In this document: positions 48,881 to 57,311 of the stretch, one piece after another
How the letters are laid out: each line of letters begins with the position of its first letter
How positions within the stretch are numbered: position 1 is the first letter of the stretch
Assembly (NCBI RefSeq): GCF_002263495.1
Contig: NZ_CP022753.1
Span: 5,394,001-5,458,000, forward strand
Source: Nocardiopsis gilva YIM 90087
Lineage (GTDB): Bacteria; Actinomycetota; Actinomycetes; Streptosporangiales; Streptosporangiaceae
Direction of reading: 5' to 3'
Length of the DNA: 64,000 nucleotides
Notes under the pieces: generated by a model
Databases searched by the model: none
What the model saw: only the letters and a program-made list of their open reading frames with translations
Told to the model about the DNA's origin: nothing
Translations under genes and position numbers: made by a program

Positions 48881-48965
48881 CGCCGCGGCCGACCGCGCTC
48901 CCTGACCGGTGTCCTGAACTTCCGGGGTCTCACCCCCGACGCGGGCCGCGCAGGCGGTGGCCGAC

Positions 48966-49661
48966 TCAGGCCCGCGGCGGGCCGATCCAGTGGAAGCGGC
49001 GCTCGGGGCGCCCGGCGGTGCCGTAGCGCAGCCGCACCTCGGCCTTGCCTTCCTGGACGAAGAACTCCAGGTAGCGGCGGGCGCTCACGCGCGCCAGTCC
49101 GGTGAGCTCGGCGCACTCCGATGCCGACACCTCGCCCGCGCGGCTCAGTTCCCGCTCGACGAGCCGGGCCGACTCCGGTGTGAGCCCCTTGGGCATGTCC
49201 CGGGCGCTCGATTCGGTGGCGCTGGGCACCGACCGCCCGAAGACGCGGTCCACATCGGTCTGGCGCGGGGCGCCGCCGTCCGCGAGGATCCGGCGCGTCT
49301 CCTGGTAGCGCAGCAGCCGGTCGCGCAGGGTCTCGGCGTCGAAGGGCTTGATCACGTAACTCACCGCGCCGCCCTGCAGTGCCTGGCGCACCGTCGCGGC
49401 ATCCCGCGCCGCCGTGATGATCAGGGCGTCCACCTCCGGGCCGCCGCCCGCGCGCAGCCGCCGCAGGACCTCGGTACCGGGCATGTCGGGGAGGTAGATG
49501 TCCAGCAGCAGCAGGTCGGGGCGGAGCTCCGCGGTGAGGTCCAGCGCCTCGGCGGCGGTGCGCGCCTCGCCCACCACGGTGAACCCCGGGACCCGTTCCA
49601 CGAGCTTGCGGTGGACCTGGGCGACCATGAAGTCGTCATCGACGACCAGCACCCGGATCAC
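48966..49661 (-). CDS. CitB/DctR-type response regulator
   Basis: 231 residues from GTG 49661, overlapping the sensor stop by 4 bases. Receiver domain (1-120): IRVLVVDDDFMVAQVHRKLV with the acidic pair, LLLLDIYLPDMPGTEVLRRL with the phospho-acceptor aspartate, ALIITAARDAATVRQALQGG and YVIKPFDAETLRDRLLRYQE. The C-terminal helix-turn-helix (about 170-220) is KGLTPESARLVERELSRAGE, VSASECAELTGLARVSARRY. This architecture belongs to the CitB/DcuR/TctD-like regulators of organic-acid uptake. The divergent tctCBA genes are the expected targets. Confidence 0.9.
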   Translation of the reverse strand: MIRVLVVDDDFMVAQVHRKLVERVPGFTVVGEARTAAEALDLTAELRPDLLLLDIYLPDMPGTEVLRRLRAGGGPEVDALIITAARDAATVRQALQGGAVSYVIKPFDAETLRDRLLRYQETRRILADGGAPRQTDVDRVFGRSVPSATESSARDMPKGLTPESARLVERELSRAGEVSASECAELTGLARVSARRYLEFFVQEGKAEVRLRYGTAGRPERRFHWIGPPRA

Positions 49662-51400
49662 GGTCGGCTCCCTTCCTCTCCAACGTCGGCCGCTGTGTCC
49701 CCCGCCCCGTAGGGCAGGCGGGCGGTGAACTCCGAGCCCGTCACGTCGACGCCGCCGCCCCGGCGAGCGCACACGAGTCGGACCAGTGCGAGCCCGACGC
49801 CGCGCCCGGAGGCGCGTCCGGGGACGGCCCCGCTGTGCGCCGACTCGTGGTCGCGCGGGCCTTTGGTGCTGAACCCGGTGCGGAACACCTGCTCGGCCAG
49901 CTCCGTGGGCACACCCGCACCTGAGTCGCGCACCCGGACCCGCACGGCGTTCGCCGACGCCGCGGACGCCGTCTCGGCAGAGGCGCCGTCCCCTTCATCC
50001 TCATCGACGTCCACCACCTCCTCGGCGCCCTCGGCCTCCTCGGTCAGCTCCACCTCGACCCACGACCCATCGTCGCCCCTGATGGCGTCCAGAGCGTTGT
50101 CGACGAGGTTGCCGACGACCGTGACCAGGTCGGACGACAGGCCTTCGTCATGGAGGCCGAGGTCGGTCGCGTCCGAAACAAGCAGCCTGCTGCCCTGCTC
50201 GGCGGCGAGGCTCGCCTTGGCGATGAGCAGCGCGGCCACCGAGGGGTCGACGACCCGCGATGCCACATCCTCGGTCAGCCGGGCCCGCGCCCCGCCGATC
50301 CGGTTCACGTACCGCCCGACCTCCTCATACTCCTCCAGCTCCAGCAGCCCGGCGATGACGTGCAGCCGGTTGCTGAACTCGTGCGCCTGGGCGCGCAGTG
50401 CCTCGGTGGAGGTGCGGCTCGCGTCGAGTTCGTGCCGCAGCGCGACCAGGGCGGTGCGGTCGCGCATCGTGGTGACCGAGCCGATGGGACGGTCCCGGTA
50501 GTACAGCGGCATGCGGTTGAGGGTGACCAGGCGGTTGTTCATCAGCACCACCCGGTCGGGCTCCTGGACCCGGTCGGTGAACGCGTCGACCAGGTCGGGG
50601 GCGACGCCCAGGTCCGCCAGGCGGCGGCCCTCCGCATTCGGCGGAAGACGCAGCAGCTCGGCCGCGGTGTCGTTGACCAGCGTGACCCGGTCCTCCGCGT
50701 CGAGACCGAGCACGCCCTCCTTGATTCCGCGCAGCATGGCCTCGCGGTGTTCGGCCAGGCGGGTGATCTCCCCGGGTTCCAGGCCCAGGGTCTGGCGCTT
50801 GACCCGGCGTGCGAGCAACAGGGAGCCCGCGACGCCCAGGACCGAGGCGATGCCGAGGTAGACCAGCAGCGTGGGCGCGGCGGTGGCGAGCCGCTCGATC
50901 GGGCCGGGGTAGTCGCGTCCGGCCGCGACGAAGCCGAGGATGTCGCCGTCCTTCCCGATCACGGGGACGTGGGCGGCCAGTACCTGCCGTCCGCCGATGT
51001 CGGTGACCCCGGTCCAGGAGCGCCCGTCGAGGACGTCGCTGTCCCCCATGTCGATCTCCCGCCCGATGCGGCGCGGGTCGACGGCGGTCAGGGCGCGCCG
51101 GTCGGAACGCGCCACGACGAGGTGGTCGGCACCGGCGAGGCTGCGCACGCCCTCGGCCGTGGGCTGCAGTATGCCCTCGCGGCGCTGGTCCCGGAGCCCG
51201 ACGCGCACCGTGTCCATCGAGGCCGCCGTCTCCGCGACGGCCTGCATGCGACGCCCCTCGGTCCGCCGGAAGCCCGCGTCGGCCTGGGCCAGTGACACGC
51301 CCGCGACCGCGAACAGCACGACCACGACGATCACCAGCTGCAGGGCGAGGAACTGACCGGCCAGGGTCGGCCGCGCCAGTCGGGCCAGCGGTGGACGCAC
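49658..51400 (-). CDS. CitA/DcuS-type sensor histidine kinase
   Basis: 580 residues from GTG 51400 with GGGGGAG before it. Membrane segments at about 15-40 (LALQLVIVVVVLFAVAGVSL) and about 175-198 flank an extracytoplasmic sensor (about 45-172: TVRVGLRDQRREGILQPTAE; GRQVLAAHVPVIGKDGDILG), the PAS-like CitA fold. A cytosolic PAS domain (HREAMLRGIKEGVLGLDAED) and a SpoOB/CitA dimerisation helix with RAQAHEFSNRLHVIAGLLEL (His in HEFSNRLH) follow, then a HATPase domain: NLVDNALDAI, VRVRDSGAGVP, GRGVGLALVRLVCARRGGGV. An acidic insert (TEEAEGAEEVVDVDEDEGDG) sits within the ATPase domain. The ligand is probably a tricarboxylate. Confidence 0.9.
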   Translation of the reverse strand: MRPPLARLARPTLAGQFLALQLVIVVVVLFAVAGVSLAQADAGFRRTEGRRMQAVAETAASMDTVRVGLRDQRREGILQPTAEGVRSLAGADHLVVARSDRRALTAVDPRRIGREIDMGDSDVLDGRSWTGVTDIGGRQVLAAHVPVIGKDGDILGFVAAGRDYPGPIERLATAAPTLLVYLGIASVLGVAGSLLLARRVKRQTLGLEPGEITRLAEHREAMLRGIKEGVLGLDAEDRVTLVNDTAAELLRLPPNAEGRRLADLGVAPDLVDAFTDRVQEPDRVVLMNNRLVTLNRMPLYYRDRPIGSVTTMRDRTALVALRHELDASRTSTEALRAQAHEFSNRLHVIAGLLELEEYEEVGRYVNRIGGARARLTEDVASRVVDPSVAALLIAKASLAAEQGSRLLVSDATDLGLHDEGLSSDLVTVVGNLVDNALDAIRGDDGSWVEVELTEEAEGAEEVVDVDEDEGDGASAETASAASANAVRVRVRDSGAGVPTELAEQVFRTGFSTKGPRDHESAHSGAVPGRASGRGVGLALVRLVCARRGGGVDVTGSEFTARLPYGAGDTAADVGEEGSRP

Positions 51401-51631
51401 CGGGGCTCCCCCTCTCGGCCGAAGCGGTGATGATGCGTCATCGTCGCACGTGGTCGGTGTGCGGGACGGCGGCAGGGGTCGTGACCACTACGACCGAAAC
51501 GTCCACTACCACCAATGCCCGCATAACCGACATAACGCTTTTCGCCCCCGTTGCCCGCTGTTTTCATGTGCGTTACGTCACGTCGGCCCAGCCGGCGGAA
51601 TCCCCCGTACCCCCTGTTCACGGAGGCGCAC

Positions 51632-52705
51632 ATGTTCCGCGCACGTCCCGCCGCCCCATCCACCGCGGCCACGCCCACCTCTGCCGCGAGCCGAGCCGCG
51701 GCCGGTGCCGCCGCCTGCGTCGGCCTCGCGCTCGTGGCCACCGCCTGCGGCTCCGGCGGCGGGCAGAACGCCGACGGCCCCTGGGCCCCGACCCGCCCGA
51801 TCGAGATCGTCGCACCGGCGGCCACCGGCGGTGGATGGGACACGCTGGCCCGCACCAGCTCCCGCGTCCTGGAGGAGGAAGGCCTGGTCGACAAGCCGAT
51901 CCAGGTGGTGAACAAGCCCGGCGGCGGGGGCGCCATCGGCTGGGCCTATGTGGCCGCCACGCCGGACGACCCGCACCGGCTGTTCGTGACGAGCCCGCCC
52001 ATGACGCTCGTGCCGCTCACCGACGACTCCACCTACGACCACGAGGACTTCACCCCGATCGCGCGGCTGAGCACCGGCTACATGGCCTACCTGGTTCCGG
52101 CCGACTCCCCGTTGAAAACCTTCGACGACCTCGTCGAGGCGATGCGCGAGGACCCCGGCGAGATCTCGGTGGCCGGCGGCTCCTCACCGGGCAGCATGGA
52201 CCACGTCGCCCTGGCCGGAGCCGTCGACGCCGCGGGCCTCGACCCGAAGGACCTCAACTACGTGCCCTTCGACGGCGGCGGCGAGGCGCTGGCCCAGGCC
52301 CTCGGCGGCCACGTGGACGCGGCCGTGACCGGCGCCTCCGAGGCGACCGGACTGGTGGAATCGGGCGACCTGCGGGCGCTGGCGGTCTCGTCGCCGGAGC
52401 GGGTGGAGACCCTGCCCGACGTCCCCACGCTCACAGAGGAAGGCGTCGACTACACGTTCGACATCTGGCGCGGCGTGATGGGTCCCGGCGGCATGACCGA
52501 CGACCAGGTCGCCTACTACGAGAAGGCGTTCGCGGACATGGCCGAGAAGGACAGCTGGAAGACCGAGACCCGCAAGCTGGGGTGGGTCGACTCCTACATG
52601 GGCAGTGAGGACTTCGGCGCGTTCCTCGACCAGAGCCGTGCGGAGTCCGCCCAGATCCTGAGCGAGGTCGGGCTGCGCAAGGACGAGGGCGGGACCCAGT
52701 CATGA
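51632..52705 (+). CDS. tctC: Tripartite tricarboxylate transporter binding protein TctC
   Basis: 357 residues from ATG 51632 (GGAGG upstream). Lipoprotein signal ending LVATACGSGGG. TctC features: RPIEIVAPAATGGGWDTLAR, VVNKPGGGGAIGWAYVAATP, PIARLSTGYMAYLVPADSPL, EISVAGGSSPGSMDHVALAG and GHVDAAVTGASEATGLVESG. It captures the organic acid outside the membrane and delivers it to TctB/TctA. It overlaps tctB (ATGA). The two-component genes are divergent, 231 bases upstream; that gap contains GATGA-TGCG-TCATC symmetry near 51428. Confidence 0.9.
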   Translation: MFRARPAAPSTAATPTSAASRAAAGAAACVGLALVATACGSGGGQNADGPWAPTRPIEIVAPAATGGGWDTLARTSSRVLEEEGLVDKPIQVVNKPGGGGAIGWAYVAATPDDPHRLFVTSPPMTLVPLTDDSTYDHEDFTPIARLSTGYMAYLVPADSPLKTFDDLVEAMREDPGEISVAGGSSPGSMDHVALAGAVDAAGLDPKDLNYVPFDGGGEALAQALGGHVDAAVTGASEATGLVESGDLRALAVSSPERVETLPDVPTLTEEGVDYTFDIWRGVMGPGGMTDDQVAYYEKAFADMAEKDSWKTETRKLGWVDSYMGSEDFGAFLDQSRAESAQILSEVGLRKDEGGTQS

Positions 52706-53232
52706 CGCCCTTCCGCTTCTCCAACCGCGCGGTGGCGGTGGTGGTCGGCCTGATCGCCGCGGGCTACCTGGCGCTCGCCTTCCAGCTGCCGGACTTCACC
52801 GCCGTGAGCGTCCCGGTCCAGCCCGCGACGCTGCCCCGCTGGCTCGGGGTGTTCCTGCTCGTCCTGGCCGCTCTGCTCTTCTTCCAGCGCACACCTCCCG
52901 AGGAGGACGGCGGACCCGGCGGGACCGCCGCGCCGACAGCCTCCGGCACGGACACGACGGGGCCCGAAGGGGGCACCCGCCTGGGCCGCCTCGCCGACAG
53001 CCGGCTCGAACTCGCCCTCTTCGCGTCCTCGATCGCCGTCTACATCGCGCTGCTCGAACCGGTCGGGTTCCTCATCTCCACGACCGTCTACATCGCCGCC
53101 GTGACCGCCTACCTGGGCTACCGCCGCCACTGGGTGACGGGGCTGGTGAGCGTCGGCGTCGCGGCCGGGCTGTACTTCCTCATGTCCGACTTCCTCAACG
53201 TGGCGCTGCCCGCCGGGCCGCTTCCGTTCTGA
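52702..53232 (+). CDS. tctB: Tripartite tricarboxylate transporter small membrane subunit TctB
   Basis: 176 residues with four predicted membrane segments: AVAVVVGLIAAGYLALAFQL, WLGVFLLVLAALLFFQ, LALFASSIAVYIALLEPVGF and TTVYIAAVTAYLGYRRHWVT plus a last one near the end. A Gly/Thr/Pro-rich loop (EEDGGPGGTAAPTASGTDTT) separates the halves. Size, topology and position between tctC and tctA identify it, since TctB sequences are weakly conserved. Confidence 0.85.
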   Translation: MTPFRFSNRAVAVVVGLIAAGYLALAFQLPDFTAVSVPVQPATLPRWLGVFLLVLAALLFFQRTPPEEDGGPGGTAAPTASGTDTTGPEGGTRLGRLADSRLELALFASSIAVYIALLEPVGFLISTTVYIAAVTAYLGYRRHWVTGLVSVGVAAGLYFLMSDFLNVALPAGPLPF

Positions 53233-53257
53233 TCCCCTCCTGACCCGCGGAGCCACC

Positions 53258-54823
53258 ATGGAAATGCTCAGTCACATCGGCTACGGGTTCGGGATCGCGT
53301 TCGCCCCGGAGAGCCTGCTGTTCGTCCTGATCGGCGTGCTCGCCGGGACGATCATCGGCATCCTGCCCGGCCTCGGCCCGATGAGCGCGATCGCGCTGAT
53401 GATCCCGATCGCCTTCGGCATGGACCCGACCACGGCCATCATCATGCTCGCGGGCGTCTACTACGGCGCCATCTTCGGCGGGTCCACCTCGTCGATCCTG
53501 CTGAACGCGCCCGGCGTGGCCGGAACGGTCGCGACCTCGTTCGACGGCTACCCGATGGCGCGCCAAGGCAAGGCGGGCAAGGCCCTGGCCATCGCCGCCA
53601 TCGCCTCCTTCGTCGGCGGCACGGTCGGCGTCGTGCTGCTCATGCTGATCGCCCCGACGCTCGCGAAGTTCGCGGTCAGCTTCGGCCCGGCCGAGTACTT
53701 CGCGCTCATGGCCCTCGGCCTCACCGCCGTGGTGTCCCTGGGCGGGAAGAACCTGGTCAAGGGGCTCATCGCCGCGGTGATCGGGGTGATGATCTCGCTG
53801 ATCGGGATCGACTCCCAGACCTCCACGCCGCGTTTCACCTTCGACCTGCCGGAGCTGTACGAGGGCGTCGAGTTCCTCATCGTTGCCCTGGGTGTGTTCG
53901 CGTTGGCCGAGGTCTTCGCGCTGCTGGCCCGACGCGGGCTCGGCGGCGCCGACGGCACCGTGTCGTCGCTGCGGCTCAGCCGGTCCGACGTCAAGGCCAT
54001 GGCCCCGGCCACGGGGCGCGGTTCCCTGCTGGGTTTCTTCACCGGCGTGCTGCCCGGCGCCGGGGCGACGGTGGCGTCGTTCCTCGCCTACTCCTCGGAG
54101 AAGCGCATCGCCAAGGACGGCCACACGTTCGGAACCGGGAACGTGAAGGGCGTCGCCGCCCCCGAGTCCGCCAACAACGCGGCGGCCGTGGGCTCCTTCG
54201 TCCCGCTGCTCACCCTGGGTGTACCGGGTTCGGGCACCACCGCGATCCTGCTCGGCGCGCTGCTGGTGCTCGGCGTACAGCCCGGCCCGCTGATGCTGAC
54301 CGACCGCCCCGACGTGTTCTGGGGAGTGGTGGCCAGCATGTACGTGGGCAACATCGTGCTGCTGGTCCTCAACCTGCCGCTCATCCCGGTCTTCGCGAAA
54401 GTCCTCAAGACGCCCAAGGCGGTGCTGTTGCCCCTGGTCGTCGTGTTCTGCGTGGTCGGCGTGTACGGTTTGAGCTTCAGCGTGTTCGACCTGTGGCTGC
54501 TGCTCGGCTTCGGGGTCGTGGGGTACCTGATGCGGCAGAACGGCTTCCCCGCGGCACCGCTGATCCTCGGGCTGATCCTGGGCGGCATGATGGAGCGCTC
54601 GATGCGCCAGGCGCTGCAGATCTCCTCGGGCGACTGGTCCACGTTCGTGACGTCGCCGGTGTCGGGCGTCCTGCTGGGCCTGGCCGTGCTGGCGGTCGCG
54701 GGTCCGCTGATCGCGCGAACGCGGCGCGGGCGCGGCACCGCGGAAACGGCGCCCCCTGCCCCGGTCTCCGCGAGCGACGACGGCGGGCACGACGCGGACG
54801 CCGACGCCGTTCGCGGACGGTAG
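53258..54823 (+). CDS. tctA: Tripartite tricarboxylate transporter large membrane subunit TctA
   Basis: 521 residues. Strong TctA motifs: GTIIGILPGLGPMSAIALMI (about 32-51), GVYYGAIFGGSTSSILLNAP (about 68-87), FDGYPMARQGKAGKALAIAA, GFFTGVLPGAGATVASFLAY (about 260-280), FVPLLTLGVPGSGTTAILLG and VVASMYVGNIVLLVLNLPLI. About 11-12 membrane segments. The C-terminus is a short acidic tail. It is 25 bases after tctB and 16 bases before the second binding-protein gene. Confidence 0.93.
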   Translation: MEMLSHIGYGFGIAFAPESLLFVLIGVLAGTIIGILPGLGPMSAIALMIPIAFGMDPTTAIIMLAGVYYGAIFGGSTSSILLNAPGVAGTVATSFDGYPMARQGKAGKALAIAAIASFVGGTVGVVLLMLIAPTLAKFAVSFGPAEYFALMALGLTAVVSLGGKNLVKGLIAAVIGVMISLIGIDSQTSTPRFTFDLPELYEGVEFLIVALGVFALAEVFALLARRGLGGADGTVSSLRLSRSDVKAMAPATGRGSLLGFFTGVLPGAGATVASFLAYSSEKRIAKDGHTFGTGNVKGVAAPESANNAAAVGSFVPLLTLGVPGSGTTAILLGALLVLGVQPGPLMLTDRPDVFWGVVASMYVGNIVLLVLNLPLIPVFAKVLKTPKAVLLPLVVVFCVVGVYGLSFSVFDLWLLLGFGVVGYLMRQNGFPAAPLILGLILGGMMERSMRQALQISSGDWSTFVTSPVSGVLLGLAVLAVAGPLIARTRRGRGTAETAPPAPVSASDDGGHDADADAVRGR

Positions 54824-54839
54824 GGAGGTCGACCGAGCG

Positions 54840-55820
54840 ATGTGGACAGGGCGCCGGTGCCTGACCGCCGTGACCGCTCCGCTGGCGCTAGTGCTGGCGG
54901 CGGCGGTGGTCGGCTGCGCACCGGCGCCCGCCGTACCCGAGCTGCGGATCATGGTCCCCAACCCGCCCGGCGGGGGCTATGACACCACCGCGCGGACGGT
55001 GGCGGCCGCTCTGGAGGAAACCGGGCTGGCCGGAGAGACCGGGGTGTTCAACGTCCCCGGATCGGCCGGGACGACGGGACTGCACCGGCTCCTCTACGAG
55101 GAGGGCAACGAGCAGCTGCTGCTGCAGATGGGCATGGGGCTGGTCGCCCGCACGCACATCAACGACGAGACCCCGGTCACCGCCGCCACGCCGCTGGCCC
55201 GGCTGGTGGAGGAGCCGATGGTCATCCTGGTCCCGCCCGACTCTCCCTACCGGACCTTCGACGACCTCGCCGAGGACTGGCGCGACCCCGGCGTCCGGCT
55301 CACCCTGGGCGGCGGGTCCAGCCCCGGCGGGCCTGACCACCTCCCGCTGATGCTTCTGGCCGAGGAGATCGGGGTGGACCCCGGCAAGGTCGACTACGCG
55401 TGGCACGACGGCGGCGGGGAGACGCTCGCCGCCCTGCTCCAGCACGACGTCGACGCCGCGGCGGCGGGGGCGGGCGAGTACCGGCAGGCCATCGCCGCCG
55501 GGCAGCTGCGGGTTCTGGCGGTCAGCGGGCCGGAGCGCACCGGAGGCATCGACGCGCCGACCCTCCGCGAGCTCGGATTCGACCTGGTGTTCATGAACTG
55601 GCGGGGCCTGCTCGCCCCGCCCGGCATCAGCGAGCGCGAGCGCGACGCGCTCATCGCCGTCCTCGACGACCTGCACGCCACCCCGGAGTGGCGGTCCGCG
55701 CTCAACGAGGCGCACTGGACGGACGCCTACCTCACCGGCGACGACTTCGGCGCGTTTCTGGCGGCCGAGGACCGCGACGTCGGCGATGTCCTGGGCAGGC
55801 TCGGCCTCGCCGACCGGTGA
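54840..55820 (+). CDS. Second TctC-type substrate-binding lipoprotein
   Basis: 326 residues. Signal ending AAVVGCAPAPA (lipobox). PELRIMVPNPPGGGYDTTAR, GVFNVPGSAGTTGLHRLLYE, ARLVEEPMVILVPPDSPYRT, TLGGGSSPGGPDHLPLMLLA and HDVDAAAAGAGEYRQAIAAG follow the TctC pattern closely, yet the protein is clearly diverged from the first one. A second receptor in the same operon may widen the substrate range or feed the same TctBA pair at a different affinity. The gene ends at a long hairpin. Confidence 0.88.
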   Translation: MWTGRRCLTAVTAPLALVLAAAVVGCAPAPAVPELRIMVPNPPGGGYDTTARTVAAALEETGLAGETGVFNVPGSAGTTGLHRLLYEEGNEQLLLQMGMGLVARTHINDETPVTAATPLARLVEEPMVILVPPDSPYRTFDDLAEDWRDPGVRLTLGGGSSPGGPDHLPLMLLAEEIGVDPGKVDYAWHDGGGETLAALLQHDVDAAAAGAGEYRQAIAAGQLRVLAVSGPERTGGIDAPTLRELGFDLVFMNWRGLLAPPGISERERDALIAVLDDLHATPEWRSALNEAHWTDAYLTGDDFGAFLAAEDRDVGDVLGRLGLADR

Positions 55821-55832
55821 CGCGCTTCCCCT

Positions 55833-55894
55833 GTTGATCTCGGAGATATTGGGATAAAAATCAACGCTGAGACCCCAATATCTCCGAGATCAAC
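55833..55894. terminator. Long hairpin, GTTGATCTCGG family, copy 3
   Basis: Arms of 21 bases (55833-55853 and 55874-55894) pair perfectly; left arm begins GTTGATCTCGGAGATATTGG as in copy 1. Just inside, one base differs from copy 1 (A for G at 55854) and breaks a pair. It sits between the convergent second TctC-type gene and dprE1. Confidence 0.85.
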
Positions 55895-55910
55895 GGGGGA
55901 AGCGGCAGCG

Positions 55911-57311
55911 TCACAGCTCCAACCTGCGCGACAGGTCGGAGACGAGGACGCCACGCGGGTCGACGCGGTCGCGGACCGCACGCCACTCGTCGAGGCGCGG
56001 GTACATCGCGTGCACGACGGGCGCCTCGGCCCGGCTGTCCTTGGCCAGGTAGATGCGTCCGCCCGCGGCGAGGACCTGCTCATCGCAGCCGCGCAGCAGG
56101 CGGGCGAGGCCGGGGAGCTCGGCGGGCAGGTCGAGGGCCAGGGTCCAGCCGGGCATCGGGAAGGACAGCGGCGCGGGGGTGCCCGGACCGAAGCGTTTGA
56201 GCACCGTGAGGAAGGACGGCGCACCGGCCGACGCCAGCCGCTCGGCGATCCGGCGCAGGGTGTCCTCCTCGCCGAACGGCACGACGAACTGGTACTGCAC
56301 CAGGCCGTGCGGCCCGTACATGCGGTTCCAGCCGCGCACGGCGTCCAGGGGGTGGAAGAACGACCCGAGTCCCTGGATCTCGGCGCGACCGCGCCGGGGC
56401 GCGCGGGCGTAGTAGGCGGTGTTGAACGCCCGTACGCTCCACGCGTTGAGCAGCCGCGGCGGCACCCAGGGCGGTGCCCCGGCCACCGTTCGCGGGGTGT
56501 AGCGCAGGGGGTCGCGGCGCCAGCGGGAGGGCAGGTCGCCGATGCGGGCGTGGTGGGCGCGGGTGAGCACGCCGCGGCCCATGGAGGCGCCGCGGGCCAG
56601 CAGGTCGAGCCAGCAGACGGTGTAGTGGTACCGGTCGTCGGACTCGCTCATCAGCGCGAGCGCGGCGTCCAGGTCCGGCGTGCGGTCGGTGTCGACCCGC
56701 GCAGCGGACGTCTCCACCCGGATGACATCGAACGTCGCCTCGGTGATGATCCCGGTCAGGCCCATGCCGCCCACCGTCGCCCAGAACAGCTCCGGGTCCT
56801 TCGCCGGGCCGATGACGCGCTCGGCGCCGTCGGGGGTGACGAGGGTCAGGGACCGCACGTGCGCGCCGAAAGAGGAGTCCACGTGGTGGTTCTTGCCGTG
56901 GATGTCGGCGCCGATCGCACCGCCCACGGTGATGTGCCGCGTTCCGGGGGTCACCGGCACGAAGTAGCCGTGCGGCAGCAGGTACTCCATGAGGTCGGCG
57001 AGGCTGGTCCCGGCCGACGCGGTCACGGTGCCCGCCCCCGGGTCCAACCGCAGGCACGGGGCGAGGTCGGCGCACTCGATCACCAGGCCCCCGGCGCTCT
57101 GCGCGGCGTCGCCGTAGCTACGGCCCAGGCCACGCGCGATCGCTCCGCGTCCCGCCGCCTCGGCGGCGCCCGACGCGTCGTCCCCGTTCGCCACACCCTC
57201 GGCTCCCGCTCCACGGAGGAGCAGCGCCACGTCTTCGGCGGTGCGCGGACGGGCGACCGTCGCGAGGGTGGGGGCCGTGCGTCCCCACCCGCTGAGAAGG
57301 CGCCGGTTCAC
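55911..57311 (-). CDS. dprE1: Decaprenylphosphoryl-ribose oxidase DprE1
   Basis: 466 residues from GTG 57311, overlapping the ubiA stop by 4 bases. FAD-binding (p-cresol methylhydroxylase/VAO fold): ARPRTAEDVALLLRG, RGLGRSYGDAAQSAGGLVIE, VTPGTRHITVGGAIGADIHG, KNHHVDSSFGAHVRSLTLVT and FWATVGGMGLTGIITEATFD. In the C-terminal half, VCWLDLLARG, GRGVLTRAHHA, YGPHGLVQYQFVVPFGEEDT and LDEWRAVRDRVDPRGVLVSD correspond to DprE1. The benzothiazinone-target cysteine of mycobacterial DprE1 lies in the segment equivalent to LVQYQFVVPFG, where I see Y-Q-F-V-V and no cysteine. It oxidises decaprenylphosphoryl-ribose to the keto sugar. Confidence 0.9.
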   Translation of the reverse strand: MNRRLLSGWGRTAPTLATVARPRTAEDVALLLRGAGAEGVANGDDASGAAEAAGRGAIARGLGRSYGDAAQSAGGLVIECADLAPCLRLDPGAGTVTASAGTSLADLMEYLLPHGYFVPVTPGTRHITVGGAIGADIHGKNHHVDSSFGAHVRSLTLVTPDGAERVIGPAKDPELFWATVGGMGLTGIITEATFDVIRVETSAARVDTDRTPDLDAALALMSESDDRYHYTVCWLDLLARGASMGRGVLTRAHHARIGDLPSRWRRDPLRYTPRTVAGAPPWVPPRLLNAWSVRAFNTAYYARAPRRGRAEIQGLGSFFHPLDAVRGWNRMYGPHGLVQYQFVVPFGEEDTLRRIAERLASAGAPSFLTVLKRFGPGTPAPLSFPMPGWTLALDLPAELPGLARLLRGCDEQVLAAGGRIYLAKDSRAEAPVVHAMYPRLDEWRAVRDRVDPRGVLVSDLSRRLEL

